NCBI GenBank assembly: GCA_030693705.1 | Contig: JAUYAB010000008.1 | Span: 1-64,000, forward strand | Source of the DNA: Ignavibacteria bacterium | GTDB taxonomy: Bacteria > Bacteroidota > Ignavibacteria > Ignavibacteriales > Ignavibacteriaceae | Direction: 5' to 3' | Length of the DNA: 64,000 nt | In this document: piece by piece, positions 35,891-46,252 of the stretch | Position numbering within the stretch: position 1 is the first letter of the stretch | Layout of the letters: the number at the start of each line of letters is the position of its first letter | The notes under the pieces: model-generated | Databases searched by the model: none | Told to the model about the DNA's origin: nothing | The model's input: only the letters and a program-made list of their open reading frames with translations | Translations under genes and position numbers: made by a program

Positions 35891-37207
35891 TTAGTAGCGG
35901 TAATAGTCGGGTTTGTAAGGTCCTTCAACCTTTACGCCGATATATTTTGCTTGTTCTTCGGTAAGTGTATCAAGTACAACACCGATTTTTGCAAGGTGTA
36001 ATCTTGCAACCATTTCATCCAAATGTTTCGGTAAAGTATAAACTTTGTTCTCGTAGTTTTCGGAATGATTCCAAAGTTCTAGTTGAGCCAATGTTTGGTT
36101 GGTGAATGAGTTTGACATTACGTAAGAAGGATGTCCCGTTGCACAGCCGAGATTTACCAATCGACCTTCGGCTAAAACAATAATATCTTTACCATCAATC
36201 GTGTATTTATCAACTTGCGGTTTAATAGTGATTTTAGTGTTGCCGTAATTTTTGTTTAACCACGCCATATCAATTTCGGTATCAAAATGTCCGATGTTAC
36301 AAACAACGGTTTTATCTTTCATCAGTTTGAAATGTTCTCCGGTAACAATTTTCATGTTTCCTGTGGTCGTAACAACAATGTCGGCTTCCTTAACCGCATC
36401 AACCATCTTCTTAACTTCATATCCTTCCATTGCGGCTTGAAGCGCACAGATAGGATCAACTTCCGTAACGATAACTCGGACGTGCGCGTTCTTTAATGAT
36501 TCAGCCGATCCTTTACCAACATCACCGTAACCGGCAACAACAGCAATTTTACCGGCAAGCATAAGATCCGTAGCGCGGCGGATAGCATCAACTAAAGATT
36601 CACGGCATCCATATTTATTATCGAATTTAGATTTTGTAACCGAATCGTTTACGTTAATTGCTGGGATTGGGAGCGTTCCATTTACCACGCGTTCGTAAAG
36701 TCTGTGGACACCGGTAGTAGTTTCTTCGCTTAATCCTTTAATTCCTTTTGTCATTTCAGGATATTTATCAAGCACCATGTTTGTAAGATCGCCGCCGTCA
36801 TCAAGAATTAAATTTAGCGGTTGTCCATCTTTGAAATGAAGTGTTTGCTCAATGCACCAATCGAATTCTTCAGCGTTCATTCCTTTCCAAGCGTAAACCG
36901 GAATTCCGGCAGCGGCAATTGCGGCTGCGGCGTGGTCTTGTGTTGAAAAAATATTACACGACGACCATTGAACTTCAGCTCCAAGTTCAATTAACGTTTC
37001 GATTAACACGGCAGTTTGGATTGTCATGTGAAGACAACCGGCAATGCGCGCGCCTTTAAGCGGTTTTGTATTTCTATATTGTTCGCGGAGAGACATTAAG
37101 CCGGGCATTTCCGCTTCGGCTAATTCAATCTCTTTGCGTCCCCATTCGGCAAGAGAAATATCTTTTACTTTATAGGGAAGTTTTTTCGTTTCTACGTTGT
37201 TACTCAT
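35891..37207 (-). CDS. ahcY: S-adenosylhomocysteine hydrolase
   Basis: The 438-residue cytosolic, NAD-dependent enzyme splits S-adenosylhomocysteine to adenosine and homocysteine, completing the methyl cycle with MetK upstream. Signatures: [16 protein letters not shown] (substrate, about 58), [20 protein letters not shown] (about 186), the NAD loop [10 protein letters not shown] (about 229), GHFDTEID, and the C-terminal PYKPDYYRY. Length matches the bacterial form. It follows metK by 87 bp and ends at a strong terminator. Confidence 0.98.
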   Translation of the reverse strand: MSNNVETKKLPYKVKDISLAEWGRKEIELAEAEMPGLMSLREQYRNTKPLKGARIAGCLHMTIQTAVLIETLIELGAEVQWSSCNIFSTQDHAAAAIAAAGIPVYAWKGMNAEEFDWCIEQTLHFKDGQPLNLILDDGGDLTNMVLDKYPEMTKGIKGLSEETTTGVHRLYERVVNGTLPIPAINVNDSVTKSKFDNKYGCRESLVDAIRRATDLMLAGKIAVVAGYGDVGKGSAESLKNAHVRVIVTEVDPICALQAAMEGYEVKKMVDAVKEADIVVTTTGNMKIVTGEHFKLMKDKTVVCNIGHFDTEIDMAWLNKNYGNTKITIKPQVDKYTIDGKDIIVLAEGRLVNLGCATGHPSYVMSNSFTNQTLAQLELWNHSENYENKVYTLPKHLDEMVARLHLAKIGVVLDTLTEEQAKYIGVKVEGPYKPDYYRY

Positions 37208-37240
37208 TTTTATCCTTTGTTAATTTGAAACTTGTCATTA

Positions 37241-37277
37241 GTCAGTGGTCATCGGTCAATAAAAAATGACTACTGAC
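37241..37277. repeat. Inverted repeat between metK and ahcY
   Basis: GTCAGTGGTCAT (37241-37252) pairs with ATGACTACTGAC (37266-37277) at 11 of 12 positions. It is a dispersed-type hairpin without a following U-run on the minus strand. Confidence 0.7.
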
Positions 37278-37294
37278 CATTGACATTTAAACAA

Positions 37295-38539
37295 TTACTT
37301 TTTTATATATTCTTTAAACAGCGGAACCAAATTCAATTGTTCCCAGGTGAAGAGGTCAACAGTTCTTTCAATAAATTTTGGTTTTCCTTTTTCTTCTCCT
37401 ACAATAACTTTTATTTTAGCATTCTTTTGATATTTTCTTCCAAAGTGTCCGTAGGAAGAAGTCGCGATGTAAATAGGGTTGCGGAGTTTTAATCTATCGA
37501 TAATCGCTTTTGGGGTCATCGGAACAATTTTATGGATCATTTTAGAAAGTTCAGTATCGTGAAGAACACCGGTTCCATAAGTATTTACAAAAATTGACAT
37601 CGGCTCGGCAACACCAATTGCATAAGAAACCTGAACCAAACATTCTTTAGCTAACTTTGCAGCCACTAAATTTTTTGCGATATGTCTTGCGGCATACGCA
37701 GCGCTTCTATCAACTTTGGAAGGGTCTTTACCGGAGAATGCACCGCCGCCGTGAGCGCCCCATCCGCCGTAGGTATCAACAATAATTTTTCTACCGGTTA
37801 AACCGCTGTCTCCATGTGGTCCGCCGATAACGAATTTTCCGGTCGGGTTAATATAATATTTTGTTTTTTTGTCAAGATACTTAGCCGGGATTACACTTGG
37901 AATAACGTGCTTTTTCATGTCTGCTTCAATTTTCTTTTGATCAACATTATCATCATGTTGAGTAGAAATTACAACGGCATCAACACGCAAAGGCTTACGG
38001 GTAACTTCATCATACTCAATGGTTACTTGAGATTTTGCGTCGGGACGAAGATAAGGCATTAACTTCGGTTGTTTTTTACGGATGTCCGCCAATCGTTTTA
38101 CAAGCTTGTGCGAATACTCTAACGTTAACGGCATATAATCTGCAGATTGATCACACGCGTATCCGAACATCATTCCTTGATCTCCGGCGCCTTGTTCTTT
38201 ATGTAATCCTTTTCCTTCGTCAACACCTTGAGCAATGTCGGGGGACTGTGAGTGAATTGCATTTAATACGCCGCAGGAATCATACGAGAACATATACTCG
38301 CCTTTGGTGTAACCAATATTTTTTACTGTATTACGAACTACGGCTTGAATATCCACATAAGCGCTGGTAGTAACTTCACCGGCTACGACGACAAGTCCTG
38401 TTGTAACTAACGTTTCGCATGCTACACGGGCTTTAGGGTCTTGTACAAAAATGGCGTCTAATACGCCGTCGGAAATGGCATCACAGACTTTATCCGGATG
38501 ACCTTCAGAAACTGATTCTGATGTGAAGAAGAATGACAT
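37295..38539 (-). CDS. metK: S-adenosylmethionine synthetase
   Basis: The 414-residue enzyme makes SAM from methionine and ATP. It shows [20 protein letters not shown] (residues 4-23), the MFGYACDQS nucleotide motif (about 133), [21 protein letters not shown] and [19 protein letters not shown]. No SAM riboswitch was seen in the 36 bp before it. It forms a methyl-cycle pair with ahcY, and a sugar nucleotidyltransferase gene lies upstream on the same strand. Confidence 0.98.
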   Translation of the reverse strand: MSFFFTSESVSEGHPDKVCDAISDGVLDAIFVQDPKARVACETLVTTGLVVVAGEVTTSAYVDIQAVVRNTVKNIGYTKGEYMFSYDSCGVLNAIHSQSPDIAQGVDEGKGLHKEQGAGDQGMMFGYACDQSADYMPLTLEYSHKLVKRLADIRKKQPKLMPYLRPDAKSQVTIEYDEVTRKPLRVDAVVISTQHDDNVDQKKIEADMKKHVIPSVIPAKYLDKKTKYYINPTGKFVIGGPHGDSGLTGRKIIVDTYGGWGAHGGGAFSGKDPSKVDRSAAYAARHIAKNLVAAKLAKECLVQVSYAIGVAEPMSIFVNTYGTGVLHDTELSKMIHKIVPMTPKAIIDRLKLRNPIYIATSSYGHFGRKYQKNAKIKVIVGEEKGKPKFIERTVDLFTWEQLNLVPLFKEYIKK

Positions 38540-38575
38540 AATTACTTATCCTTATTTATTTTCGTTTTTAGTTTA

Positions 38576-39553
38576 TTAATAAAAATCTAATTCGGTTGAA
38601 TCGCCGGTATTTAATCTTTTAAAACTCCCATTGATTAAAGAGTGCCTTCCGACGATAGAGTTTTCCAGTAGTGATTTGCTCACTTCTGCTTGAGCGCCAA
38701 CGATTGAATTTTTTATAATTGATTCGCTGATCTTTACATTTTCTCCAATGGTTGCAAACGGTCCGATTACAGAATTTTCAATTATTGCTGTTTCCGCAAT
38801 AAATACCGGCTGATTGATAATCACCGTTGGGATTGAAACATCCGAACTCTTTTCTTTTAGAAGAAATTGATTTGTCGAAAGAAGGGTTTCCGGTTTTCCG
38901 CAATCGTACCAGCCGTCAACAGCAAACGTTGTAAACTTTTCACCTGCATCAATCATCATTTGTAACGCATCGGTAAGTTGAAGTTCTCCATTTGTTCGGA
39001 TGTCCTTTTCGACCAAGGTTGTCAAAGATTTCTTCAAAGCATTTGCATTGCTAATATAATATAATCCAACGAGTGCAAGATGGGAAATCAATGTCTTCGG
39101 TTTTTCTATCAACCTTTCTATGTAGCCGTTCGTCATTAATGCAACGCCAAAGCGGCTTGGATCTTCAATATATTTTACACCAAGCGAGTTTTGTTTTGTT
39201 GTAAAAACATCTTTCAGATTCACATCAAAAATTGTATCGCCGAGAATAATGAAAAGTTCTTCATCATCGAACGTAGGAATGGCGGTGTAAATTGCGTGAC
39301 CAAGACCTTCAAGTTCTGTTTGTTCAACAAAATCAGAGTGCATGTCGGGATAATTTTCGGCAATGTACTTAATAATAAGTTCGCCTAAGTGTCCGTAAAT
39401 AAAGGTTGCTTTTGTAATTCCTTCGGCGAGGAGTTTATCAAGGATATGCCCCAGAATTGGCTTTCCTCCAACGTTCAGCAAAACTTTGGGAATGGTGTGC
39501 GTGTGCGGTTTTAAACGGCTGCCTAACCCGGCAACCGGAATAATTGCTCTCAA
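38576..39553 (-). CDS. Sugar-phosphate nucleotidyltransferase with left-handed beta-helix tail
   Basis: The 325-residue NDP-sugar pyrophosphorylase has an N-terminal nucleotidyltransferase fold with IIPVAGLGSRLKPHT (3-17), IPKVLLNVGGKPI and the metal Asp in ILGDTIFD. A short hexapeptide-repeat helix ends the chain (about 245-315: IENSVIGPFATIGENVKI). The type resembles glucose-1-phosphate thymidylyl- or uridylyltransferases of cell-wall or surface-sugar synthesis. The base and sugar are not deducible. Its role next to metK is probably coincidental. Confidence 0.85.
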   Translation of the reverse strand: MRAIIPVAGLGSRLKPHTHTIPKVLLNVGGKPILGHILDKLLAEGITKATFIYGHLGELIIKYIAENYPDMHSDFVEQTELEGLGHAIYTAIPTFDDEELFIILGDTIFDVNLKDVFTTKQNSLGVKYIEDPSRFGVALMTNGYIERLIEKPKTLISHLALVGLYYISNANALKKSLTTLVEKDIRTNGELQLTDALQMMIDAGEKFTTFAVDGWYDCGKPETLLSTNQFLLKEKSSDVSIPTVIINQPVFIAETAIIENSVIGPFATIGENVKISESIIKNSIVGAQAEVSKSLLENSIVGRHSLINGSFKRLNTGDSTELDFY

Positions 39554-39755
39554 TAATACTCTTTAATTATTTATTAAAATTTTGTGTATAAATTTAGAGA
39601 AGTATCGAACGAATAACAAATAACCAAATGTGATGAATCCGATTAGTTTTATAAACCTAAAAAACAGCTTTGACCTTTGCCTGAAATCCGATATTTTATC
39701 AGTGTAGATTTAATTCTATACAACAATATCTATCATTTAATAATCAGAGGTTAAA

Positions 39756-40214
39756 ATGAAAAACCAAATCACTCAATCATCTTTCTTTCTGCTCTTCTTT
39801 TTTGCTCTTCTATTAAACAGCAATATGTTCGGGCAGGGAAAAATTATTAAAGCAAGCGAAGCTGATGCGTTGTTCGGTCCGGTTCTAAAATCAGAAAAAA
39901 TTAATGTTCAACATCTAAAAATGATCATGAAGAATACTCCAGAACGTGTGATGTTCGGTTTTAAGAACGGGAGAGTTCACATTCTTGATAAAGGGAGAAA
40001 AGCGCAATTCCCCTCGGTAGCAGCAGTAGAGAACAGTGATGTATTTCATGTTTTCAGCACAGATGTTTTGGAACAACTTCTTAGTCTTGAAAAAGGAACA
40101 GAAGTAACAGTAGAAGAACGAGCGAATAGTATTTTATCAATAACGACGTCTTCAACAGGTGGAGATGTGTACACTCTTGAATTTGCTTATTTATGTCCTC
40201 CTAATTGCATTTAA
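39756..40214 (+). CDS. Unrecognised small secreted protein ending in CPPNC
   Basis: I do not recognise this 152-residue protein. It has a clear signal peptide (hydrophobic core FFLLFFFALLLNS, cleavage near GQGK at about 28). A mature domain of ~120 residues follows (ADALFGPVLKSEKI, VMFGFKNGRVHILDKG). It ends in YLCPPNCI, with two cysteines that could form a disulfide. It is followed within 10 bp by a membrane protein, a histidine kinase and a receiver, so it may feed a signalling module. Confidence 0.7.
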   Translation: MKNQITQSSFFLLFFFALLLNSNMFGQGKIIKASEADALFGPVLKSEKINVQHLKMIMKNTPERVMFGFKNGRVHILDKGRKAQFPSVAAVENSDVFHVFSTDVLEQLLSLEKGTEVTVEERANSILSITTSSTGGDVYTLEFAYLCPPNCI

Positions 40215-40224
40215 GATTTTAATA

Positions 40225-40803
40225 ATGACTAACCTTTCAAATACTATATTCTATCTATCCATTTTAATTTGGCTACTGCCGCCGTTTAGGCAATATAAAA
40301 CTTTTTTCTTCTCTTACTTTTTGGTTTTAGGAATTGCCGATGTCCTTGTTTTTTTTACAACAAAATTTTTTGAAATGTCGTCTTATGATTTCTATGTAAT
40401 CGTTTCATTTAGTCTGTTTATTGCTCTACAGGAAATCGAATATTTAAAAAAGAAGAAAATAATGTTTATCGGCTTAGGTCTTATTGTTATTTGTTTGAGC
40501 TTTTTTAGAATAGGGAACAATCCATATATCTCGTTTATCGCCGTTCTTCATTTAATGATCATATTAAGAATACTTTATCTCTTTGTTATGGTGGTTGCAC
40601 AGAAGCATGCAATAAACTTTTTTTATCTTGTGTTAGCTTTTTATGAGTTTACTATTCTTTTAAAGTTCTTAAATTTTTTATTCGAATTAAAAGTTGAAGC
40701 TGAAACCTATTTTTATATTACTACATTTTTCGAACTAATTGTAGGAATTTTCTTTACAACGTTCAGAGAGGATAGCTCCAAACTTGTTTATAAGCTTAAA
40801 TAA
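40225..40803 (+). CDS. Multispan membrane protein, possibly sensory
   Basis: The 192-residue protein has about six predicted transmembrane helices and little else. I chose the ATG at 40225 (MTNLSNTIFYLS); the longer frame back to 40159 overlaps the upstream gene. The layout resembles 7TM-like sensory domains that precede kinases in other bacteria. It overlaps the start of the histidine kinase gene by 20 bp, which suggests that the two proteins act together as a split receptor kinase. Confidence 0.75.
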   Translation: MTNLSNTIFYLSILIWLLPPFRQYKTFFFSYFLVLGIADVLVFFTTKFFEMSSYDFYVIVSFSLFIALQEIEYLKKKKIMFIGLGLIVICLSFFRIGNNPYISFIAVLHLMIILRILYLFVMVVAQKHAINFFYLVLAFYEFTILLKFLNFLFELKVEAETYFYITTFFELIVGIFFTTFREDSSKLVYKLK

Positions 40804-41962
40804 TCCGGTAGTTCTTTCTTTTTTGCTGATGACGGTAATTTTATCCCTTACTTATATCTATTATAAGTATGTTATAATACCGATGAAGAAAAAACATTTT
40901 GAGGAAGAAGAAAATATCCGTCTTCAGCATGCAAAGCTTATGGCAATGTTTGCCGAGTTGGATCCATCTCCCGTTTTTCGTTTTGATTTAAGTGGTGACA
41001 TCGTCTTGGCAAACAAAGCCGGACACAACCTACTCGCTTCCAAACCTTTATCCGGTGAAAAAATTTATACGCTTCTGCCGGAACTAACATCAATCAATCT
41101 TACCAAATGCATCAACGACGGGGAACAGTTACAGATTACTTCCTCTGTTGGAGAGACAACGTATCAATTCACCGTTTGCGGTCTTCCGCATTTTAAAATC
41201 GGACAAATCTACGGGCGGGATATCTCCGCTTTGGTGGCGGCTCGGATAAAACTCGAATCGGCGTTAAAGAAATCGGAGGAAGCAGAACAACTAAAGAGCT
41301 ATTTTCTCAGCCAGCTTTCTCATGAAATTCGAACTCCGATGGTCGGCTTATCAGGATTTGGCGGATTCTTAAAAGAAAGCCTTTCCGATATCCTAACCGA
41401 TGAACAGAAGGGATGGTTTCTTCATCTTGATAACGCTACAAAAAGATTAAATAGAACGATGGATCTCTTTATCAACATGGCTCAAGTGTTAACCGGTGGA
41501 GTGGCGGTCTATCCTGTGAACATTAATCCTAAAAAAGAAATTGAAACCATCTTGCGGAATTATGCACCTTTGATAGAAGAAAAAAAACTAATTTGTTCTT
41601 ATGAAGATTTAACAGGTAATGCTGTTTTTAAAACGGATCAATACAGTTTCAATTTGGTCTTGCAAAATTTGATTGACAACGCTGTGAAATTCACGAAGAG
41701 TGGTTCGATAAAGATCACCACATATTTTAATGAAACAAAGTTCCGTATCGATGTCACCGATACCGGAATCGGAATCTCGTCTGAGTATCTAACAAAAATA
41801 TTTACACCGTTTACTCAAGAAGTTATGGGATACAGCCGTCCTTACGAAGGAAACGGGTTGGGACTTGCATTGGCGAAAAGTCTTTTAGCTTTAAATAACG
41901 CCTGGATCGAAGTAAAAACTGAAAAGGGAAAAGGTTCAACTTTTTCTCTTATATTCAATTAA
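40784..41962 (+). CDS. Sensor histidine kinase with PAS domain
   Basis: The 392-residue kinase has one N-terminal transmembrane helix (about 8-28), a PAS-like domain (about 48-150: FAELDPSPVFRFDLSGDIVLANKAGHNLL) and a HisKA box with phospho-accepting His in LSHEIRTP (about 184). The HATPase domain shows NLIDNAVKFT, DTGIGIS and GNGLGLALAKS. The start is a TTG inside the preceding gene with GAGAGGATAG upstream; an ATG at 40829 would remove part of the membrane helix. The cognate receiver is 12 bp downstream. Confidence 0.9.
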   Translation: MFISLNNPVVLSFLLMTVILSLTYIYYKYVIIPMKKKHFEEEENIRLQHAKLMAMFAELDPSPVFRFDLSGDIVLANKAGHNLLASKPLSGEKIYTLLPELTSINLTKCINDGEQLQITSSVGETTYQFTVCGLPHFKIGQIYGRDISALVAARIKLESALKKSEEAEQLKSYFLSQLSHEIRTPMVGLSGFGGFLKESLSDILTDEQKGWFLHLDNATKRLNRTMDLFINMAQVLTGGVAVYPVNINPKKEIETILRNYAPLIEEKKLICSYEDLTGNAVFKTDQYSFNLVLQNLIDNAVKFTKSGSIKITTYFNETKFRIDVTDTGIGISSEYLTKIFTPFTQEVMGYSRPYEGNGLGLALAKSLLALNNAWIEVKTEKGKGSTFSLIFN

Positions 41963-41974
41963 AGGAGGAGAACA

Positions 41975-42388
41975 GTGCAACAAAACCAAACCATCAGACC
42001 CAAAATCCTCGTCGTGGAAGACGACCTCACGAGTCAGGAGTTATTCAAACTTCTCTTTGGGAAAAATTATGACGTGAGTGTCTGTGATGAGGAAAATGCA
42101 TTTGTGGCAATACTTGAGAGAACAAAAATCGATTTGGTTCTGATGGATATATCGTTACATGGAAAAAAGAGTGGAATTGATTTGATCCGTTATTTACGAG
42201 AGAACAACCTTCAGCACAAACACACGCCGGTTGTTTGTTACTCTGCACATGTTTTCAGTCAGGACAAAATTAACGCACTAACTGCCGGCGCTGATATTTT
42301 TTTACCGAAACCGGTCAGTAACGAAATTTTGGTTGAAACAATAGAATCAGCTTTACACGATGCCAATAAAGCAGAAGAACTCGATTGA
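41975..42388 (+). CDS. Single-domain response regulator receiver
   Basis: The 137-residue CheY-like protein has the acidic pair EDD (residues 17-19), phospho-acceptor Asp in VLMDISL (about 60), the switch Ser in CYSAH and Lys in LPKPVS (about 112). No output domain follows. The GTG start at 41975 has an excellent AGGAGG ribosome site 7 nt upstream. It is the third member of the sensory cassette and probably acts through protein contacts. Confidence 0.92.
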   Translation: MQQNQTIRPKILVVEDDLTSQELFKLLFGKNYDVSVCDEENAFVAILERTKIDLVLMDISLHGKKSGIDLIRYLRENNLQHKHTPVVCYSAHVFSQDKINALTAGADIFLPKPVSNEILVETIESALHDANKAEELD

Positions 42389-42608
42389 CAAAAAATAAAT
42401 CAACCGAACAAAAATCTTTCCCAACAATTTTTTCTGCTAATAATTCTCATCGTAAATAAACGTCAAATAAACCCTCCTAAAAGATGTAGTTCCTTTTTCA
42501 TCCCTTTGACTGATTGAACAATTCTAAATTCCTTCTTATCATATTATTGTAATAAAGTAACTATAACATTATGTGTTTTTCAATTACAAATTTGAAAGGA
42601 GTTATCAA

Positions 42609-42731
42609 GTGAATTCTCTTATAATTAAAGGTAACTGGAATGAATCCGTAGGGAAACTCAAACAACAATTTGTAAACTTAACTGATGCCGATTTACTTTT
42701 CGAGCAAATAAAATTAAAGCGATCAACTTGA
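42609..42731 (+). CDS. Short CsbD-like protein
   Basis: A 40-codon gene starts with GTG at 42609 behind AAGGAGTT. The product (IIKGNWNESVGKLKQQFVNL, TDADLLFEQI) follows the CsbD stress-protein pattern GxWxExxGKxKxxFxxLTDxDL. It is shorter than the usual ~60 residues, lacking the second half. CsbD proteins are general-stress induced, with unknown biochemical role. It lies 21 bp before the DUF3943 gene. Confidence 0.65.
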   Translation: MNSLIIKGNWNESVGKLKQQFVNLTDADLLFEQIKLKRST

Positions 42732-42752
42732 GTAATCATAAGGAAAATATAA

Positions 42753-44303
42753 ATGAAAATTATCTACGCTTTAGTTTTCTTTGTATTGTTTTCAACTTTA
42801 AATCCAGCGCAGTTTAAACCTGTATTTGATAAAAAGAAATTACTAAATCAAAACACATGGTTAAGTCGCCCGACATCAAATAATGAAATTAATCGTTATT
42901 CGGATTTAGTACTTAATTTTAAAAAAACATCATTCGCTGACAATGTTAATGCTTCTTTAACGGATACTATAATGCATAACAAATATGGTGATTTGTCGAA
43001 TGATAATCCGTTTTATAACAAGAAATCTTCTTTAGAGGTGGTTGCTCTTAGAGTTACCTTGTCTAATATTACAACCTTTTTAATTGATAGATATCTCTTT
43101 AACTATGAGTTTTCAAGGGTAGGATTTAATTCATGGAAACATAACATACAAAAGGGATGGGAATGGGATCAAGACAGATTCGGTATGAATTATTTTTTTC
43201 ATCCTTATTCAGGAGCAATGTTTTTTAATACTGCACGTGTAAACGGTTATTCTTTCTTTGAATCCTTGCCTTTTGCCTATTTAGGTAGTTTAGAGTGGGA
43301 GTATTTCGGAGAAAATACTCGCCCCTCGTATAACGATATCATCAATACTCCAATTACCGGCGCTTTCTTAGGAGAAATATTTTACCGGATGGGCTCCAAT
43401 ATTCTGGATGATCAAACAACCGGGGCAGATAGATTTTTCCGGGAAATGGCAGTCGCCATTATGACACCTACAAGGTTTTTTAACAGGCTTTTGCATGGAG
43501 AACTTACCAGGTCTACATCGGACGATATATATCAGAAAGAGCCGATAAACATAACAATGGCTGTTGGATATCATAAGATTAATAAAGGAACTCCAATCAC
43601 ACTTTCGATGAGCAGCCTTAATTTCAATTTTCATTTTGATTATGGAAACCCGTTTGAAAAAAGATCTCGAAAACCTTTTGATTTTTTCAAAATCCGAACT
43701 AATTTTAATTTCGGAGTGGGGAGAAAAATTATTGAAAATGCAACCGGAAATGGAATTTTATTTGGTAGTAATGTTCAAGTTGGTAATTTTGAAATGTTAA
43801 CCGGATTATTTCAAAACATGGACTATTATGATAATAATACTTTCGAATTAGGAGCCATGGCTTTTGGACCCGGAGTAATTTCTAAACTGAAAATAAGCAA
43901 GAGTTCAAGTCTTAATACTAGTCTTCATATTGATTTAATGCCTTTCGGCGCACTTAGCAATAGACTTGGGCCCGATACCACACAGGTTAGAGATTATGAT
44001 TATGCCGGCGGAGCGGAAACAAAGCTTGAAAGCGATTACAATTTTGGATGGGCAAGCATTGCCCTTACGGGTTATTTCTGGTGGTTTCATACCTTTGTTG
44101 GGGTTGCAGAAAACAGTTACATTGCATTAATTAAACCGAGCATTACTTTCAAACTTTATAACAATGTAAACATTGGATTTGAACATTTGATTCACTACAC
44201 GGATAGATACCCGAAAGATTTTGCAAGTATACATTCTGTAAGAACCGAAGAGAAAATTTTCCTTCAAATATTTTTTGAAGAGTTCAAATTTAAAAGAAAA
44301 TAA
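42753..44303 (+). CDS. DUF3943 outer-membrane-type protein
   Basis: The 516-residue protein has a signal peptide (1-19, ends NPAQ). It carries the DUF3943 hallmark region (about 140-250: FFHPYSGAMFFNTARVNGY, PITGAFLGEIFYRM). The second half is built of alternating aromatic beta-strands as in outer-membrane barrels and ends in a charged FKFKRK tail. Function is unknown. It heads a run with two PAP2 phosphatases, so a role in envelope lipid turnover is conceivable from context alone. Confidence 0.8.
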   Translation: MKIIYALVFFVLFSTLNPAQFKPVFDKKKLLNQNTWLSRPTSNNEINRYSDLVLNFKKTSFADNVNASLTDTIMHNKYGDLSNDNPFYNKKSSLEVVALRVTLSNITTFLIDRYLFNYEFSRVGFNSWKHNIQKGWEWDQDRFGMNYFFHPYSGAMFFNTARVNGYSFFESLPFAYLGSLEWEYFGENTRPSYNDIINTPITGAFLGEIFYRMGSNILDDQTTGADRFFREMAVAIMTPTRFFNRLLHGELTRSTSDDIYQKEPINITMAVGYHKINKGTPITLSMSSLNFNFHFDYGNPFEKRSRKPFDFFKIRTNFNFGVGRKIIENATGNGILFGSNVQVGNFEMLTGLFQNMDYYDNNTFELGAMAFGPGVISKLKISKSSSLNTSLHIDLMPFGALSNRLGPDTTQVRDYDYAGGAETKLESDYNFGWASIALTGYFWWFHTFVGVAENSYIALIKPSITFKLYNNVNIGFEHLIHYTDRYPKDFASIHSVRTEEKIFLQIFFEEFKFKRK

Positions 44304-44342
44304 GATGATCTATTCTGAATTATTAACAACAGGAAAAAAACA

Positions 44343-45128
44343 ATGTCCATACTACCGAAGAAATTATATTTATCACTTCTCTTAATCATCCTCTGTGAAT
44401 CTTCTCTCTTCGGACAGCTAAAATATACTTTTTCTCAGTTCGGAAATGAAACCGTTAGCATCTTCAAGCAACCGGCTAAATGGGATGGAAACGATTATCT
44501 CAAATTTGGTTTGATAGGAGCCACATCATTTTTACTTATGCAAACTGCTGATGAACCTATTCGCAGCGCAGTTTTGAGGGATCATAATAGATATTACAAA
44601 AGTGTTCCAATTGAATTCGGCAGAATGTGGGGAGAACTATATGCACCTGTTGTATTCTTTAGCGGTTTCGCTATCCATTCATTAATAAAGGATGACATTG
44701 GAACCAGGAAAATTGCTTATGAGATCGGGCAGGCTTCGCTTTATGCCGGCGCACTGACTTATTTCTTCAAGGTAGCTTTTGGCAGAGCCCGGCCTTATAC
44801 GAACGAAGGTCATTCTTCATTTCACCCGTTTTCTTTTAACGACGATTTTCATTCATCTCCCGGCGGGCATAATGCCGCTGCATTTACCATATCTACCGTT
44901 CTTTCAAGAAATGTTAAACAAACCTGGTTAAAAGTATTGGTTTACTTGCCGGCTGCGCTTACTTTTATCTCAAGAGTTTATCAAGATAAACACTGGACAT
45001 CTGATGATTTTTCCGGTGCTGCGCTCGGTTACGTTGTTGCAACTTGGGTTGTTGATCTTCATGAAAATAACAAATCCCCGGTAGAAATGTCTTCGATATA
45101 CCCTTTATCCATTAGGATTGCACTCTGA
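44343..45128 (+). CDS. PAP2-superfamily phosphatase (first copy)
   Basis: The 261-residue protein has a signal peptide (1-24) and about four further hydrophobic helices. The three phosphatase motifs are KVAFGRARPY, PGGHNAA (His nucleophile region, with Gly for the usual Ser) and SRVYQDKHWTSD (catalytic His). It probably removes phosphate from a lipid such as undecaprenyl or phosphatidic acid phosphate outside the inner membrane. It lies 39 bp after the DUF3943 gene. Confidence 0.85.
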   Translation: MSILPKKLYLSLLLIILCESSLFGQLKYTFSQFGNETVSIFKQPAKWDGNDYLKFGLIGATSFLLMQTADEPIRSAVLRDHNRYYKSVPIEFGRMWGELYAPVVFFSGFAIHSLIKDDIGTRKIAYEIGQASLYAGALTYFFKVAFGRARPYTNEGHSSFHPFSFNDDFHSSPGGHNAAAFTISTVLSRNVKQTWLKVLVYLPAALTFISRVYQDKHWTSDDFSGAALGYVVATWVVDLHENNKSPVEMSSIYPLSIRIAL

Positions 45129-45370
45129 ACTAATTCAAAAAAATATCCATGGGAAATGATATCAAGTGGTACAACGAAGATTCATATGGTGAATAAGACA
45201 TGTACTAATTTATACTTCGGCAGCGTGACACGGTTGGATTGCAGAATGAATGGAAAGATGAGACTGAAAACGGTTGGATAGGCGGCAACCACCGGATGTA
45301 GTTCACTGTTATAGTTTGTCCCGTTTTTGGTGTTGCACTCAGTTGACTACTCTTTAAAAAAGGTAAAATC

Positions 45371-46252
45371 ATGACAAAGAATTCAAATAATCGATTCGTT
45401 CTTTTTAATTTCATCATCATTTCATTTGCTATTATCGGTTTTGTGAAACCGATCTATCCTCAATCATCTGCAAGTGATTCTTCAATTCATCCTTACCATG
45501 TTAATTACTGGATAACGGGTGGCATCATAATCGGTGGACTGACGTTAGAAAAGATTGGAATAGGTTGGATATCGAACAAATCACCCATTTCAATTGGAGA
45601 ATTACAGAATTTGACTAGAGATGATATTTCTCCAATTGATGAGTGGGCTTTGAAATTTGATCCATCGAAAATGAACTACTACAAAAAACTTTCAAGTCAT
45701 TTGCTTACCGCTGTAGTCTTTGTTCCGTTTCTCACCATGCTGGATCACAATATTAGGCAAGACTGGCTGGACGTACTCCTGATGTATATGCAGACTCAAA
45801 CTGTCACAAACAATTTTTACCTTTATAGCCCGTTTGGTGCAACTTTTCAAAATAGATTACGCCCCGTTGTTTATTACGATCAACTTGACTTAGGAGAGAG
45901 ATCTGCCCCGAATAACCGGAATTCACTTTATAGCGGACATGTTGCAGCTACTACAGTTTCTACTTTTTTTGCCGCAAAAATATTTTGCGATTACCATCCG
46001 GAATTGGGATGGAATAAATATCTCATCTATGGAGCAGCGTCAATACCCCCTCTTGTCATGTCTTATTTTAGATTGAAAGCGCTCGCTCATTTCCCAACAG
46101 ATCTATTAACCGGCTTTGGAGTAGGAGCTCTATGCGGTATATTAATCCCGGAATTTCATCGTTTACAGGACAAGAACATTTTATTGGGGATGTATTCTTC
46201 AGCCGAAGCAACGGGAATAGCTATAAAATGGCAGCCGGATTTTTTAAAATAG
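45371..46252 (+). CDS. PAP2-superfamily phosphatase (second copy)
   Basis: The 293-residue membrane protein has a signal anchor and several helices. The PAP2 motifs are NRLRPVVY, LYSGHVAATT (SGH) and RLKALAHFPTD (catalytic His). It is only distantly similar to the first copy at 44343, so it is not a recent duplicate. The 242 bp before it hold no recognisable gene. Confidence 0.82.
   Translation: MTKNSNNRFVLFNFIIISFAIIGFVKPIYPQSSASDSSIHPYHVNYWITGGIIIGGLTLEKIGIGWISNKSPISIGELQNLTRDDISPIDEWALKFDPSKMNYYKKLSSHLLTAVVFVPFLTMLDHNIRQDWLDVLLMYMQTQTVTNNFYLYSPFGATFQNRLRPVVYYDQLDLGERSAPNNRNSLYSGHVAATTVSTFFAAKIFCDYHPELGWNKYLIYGAASIPPLVMSYFRLKALAHFPTDLLTGFGVGALCGILIPEFHRLQDKNILLGMYSSAEATGIAIKWQPDFLK

Noticed and set aside
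38540-38575. SAM riboswitch upstream of metK
   Set aside because: The 36-bp gap to the upstream gene is too short, and no riboswitch-like helices were seen.
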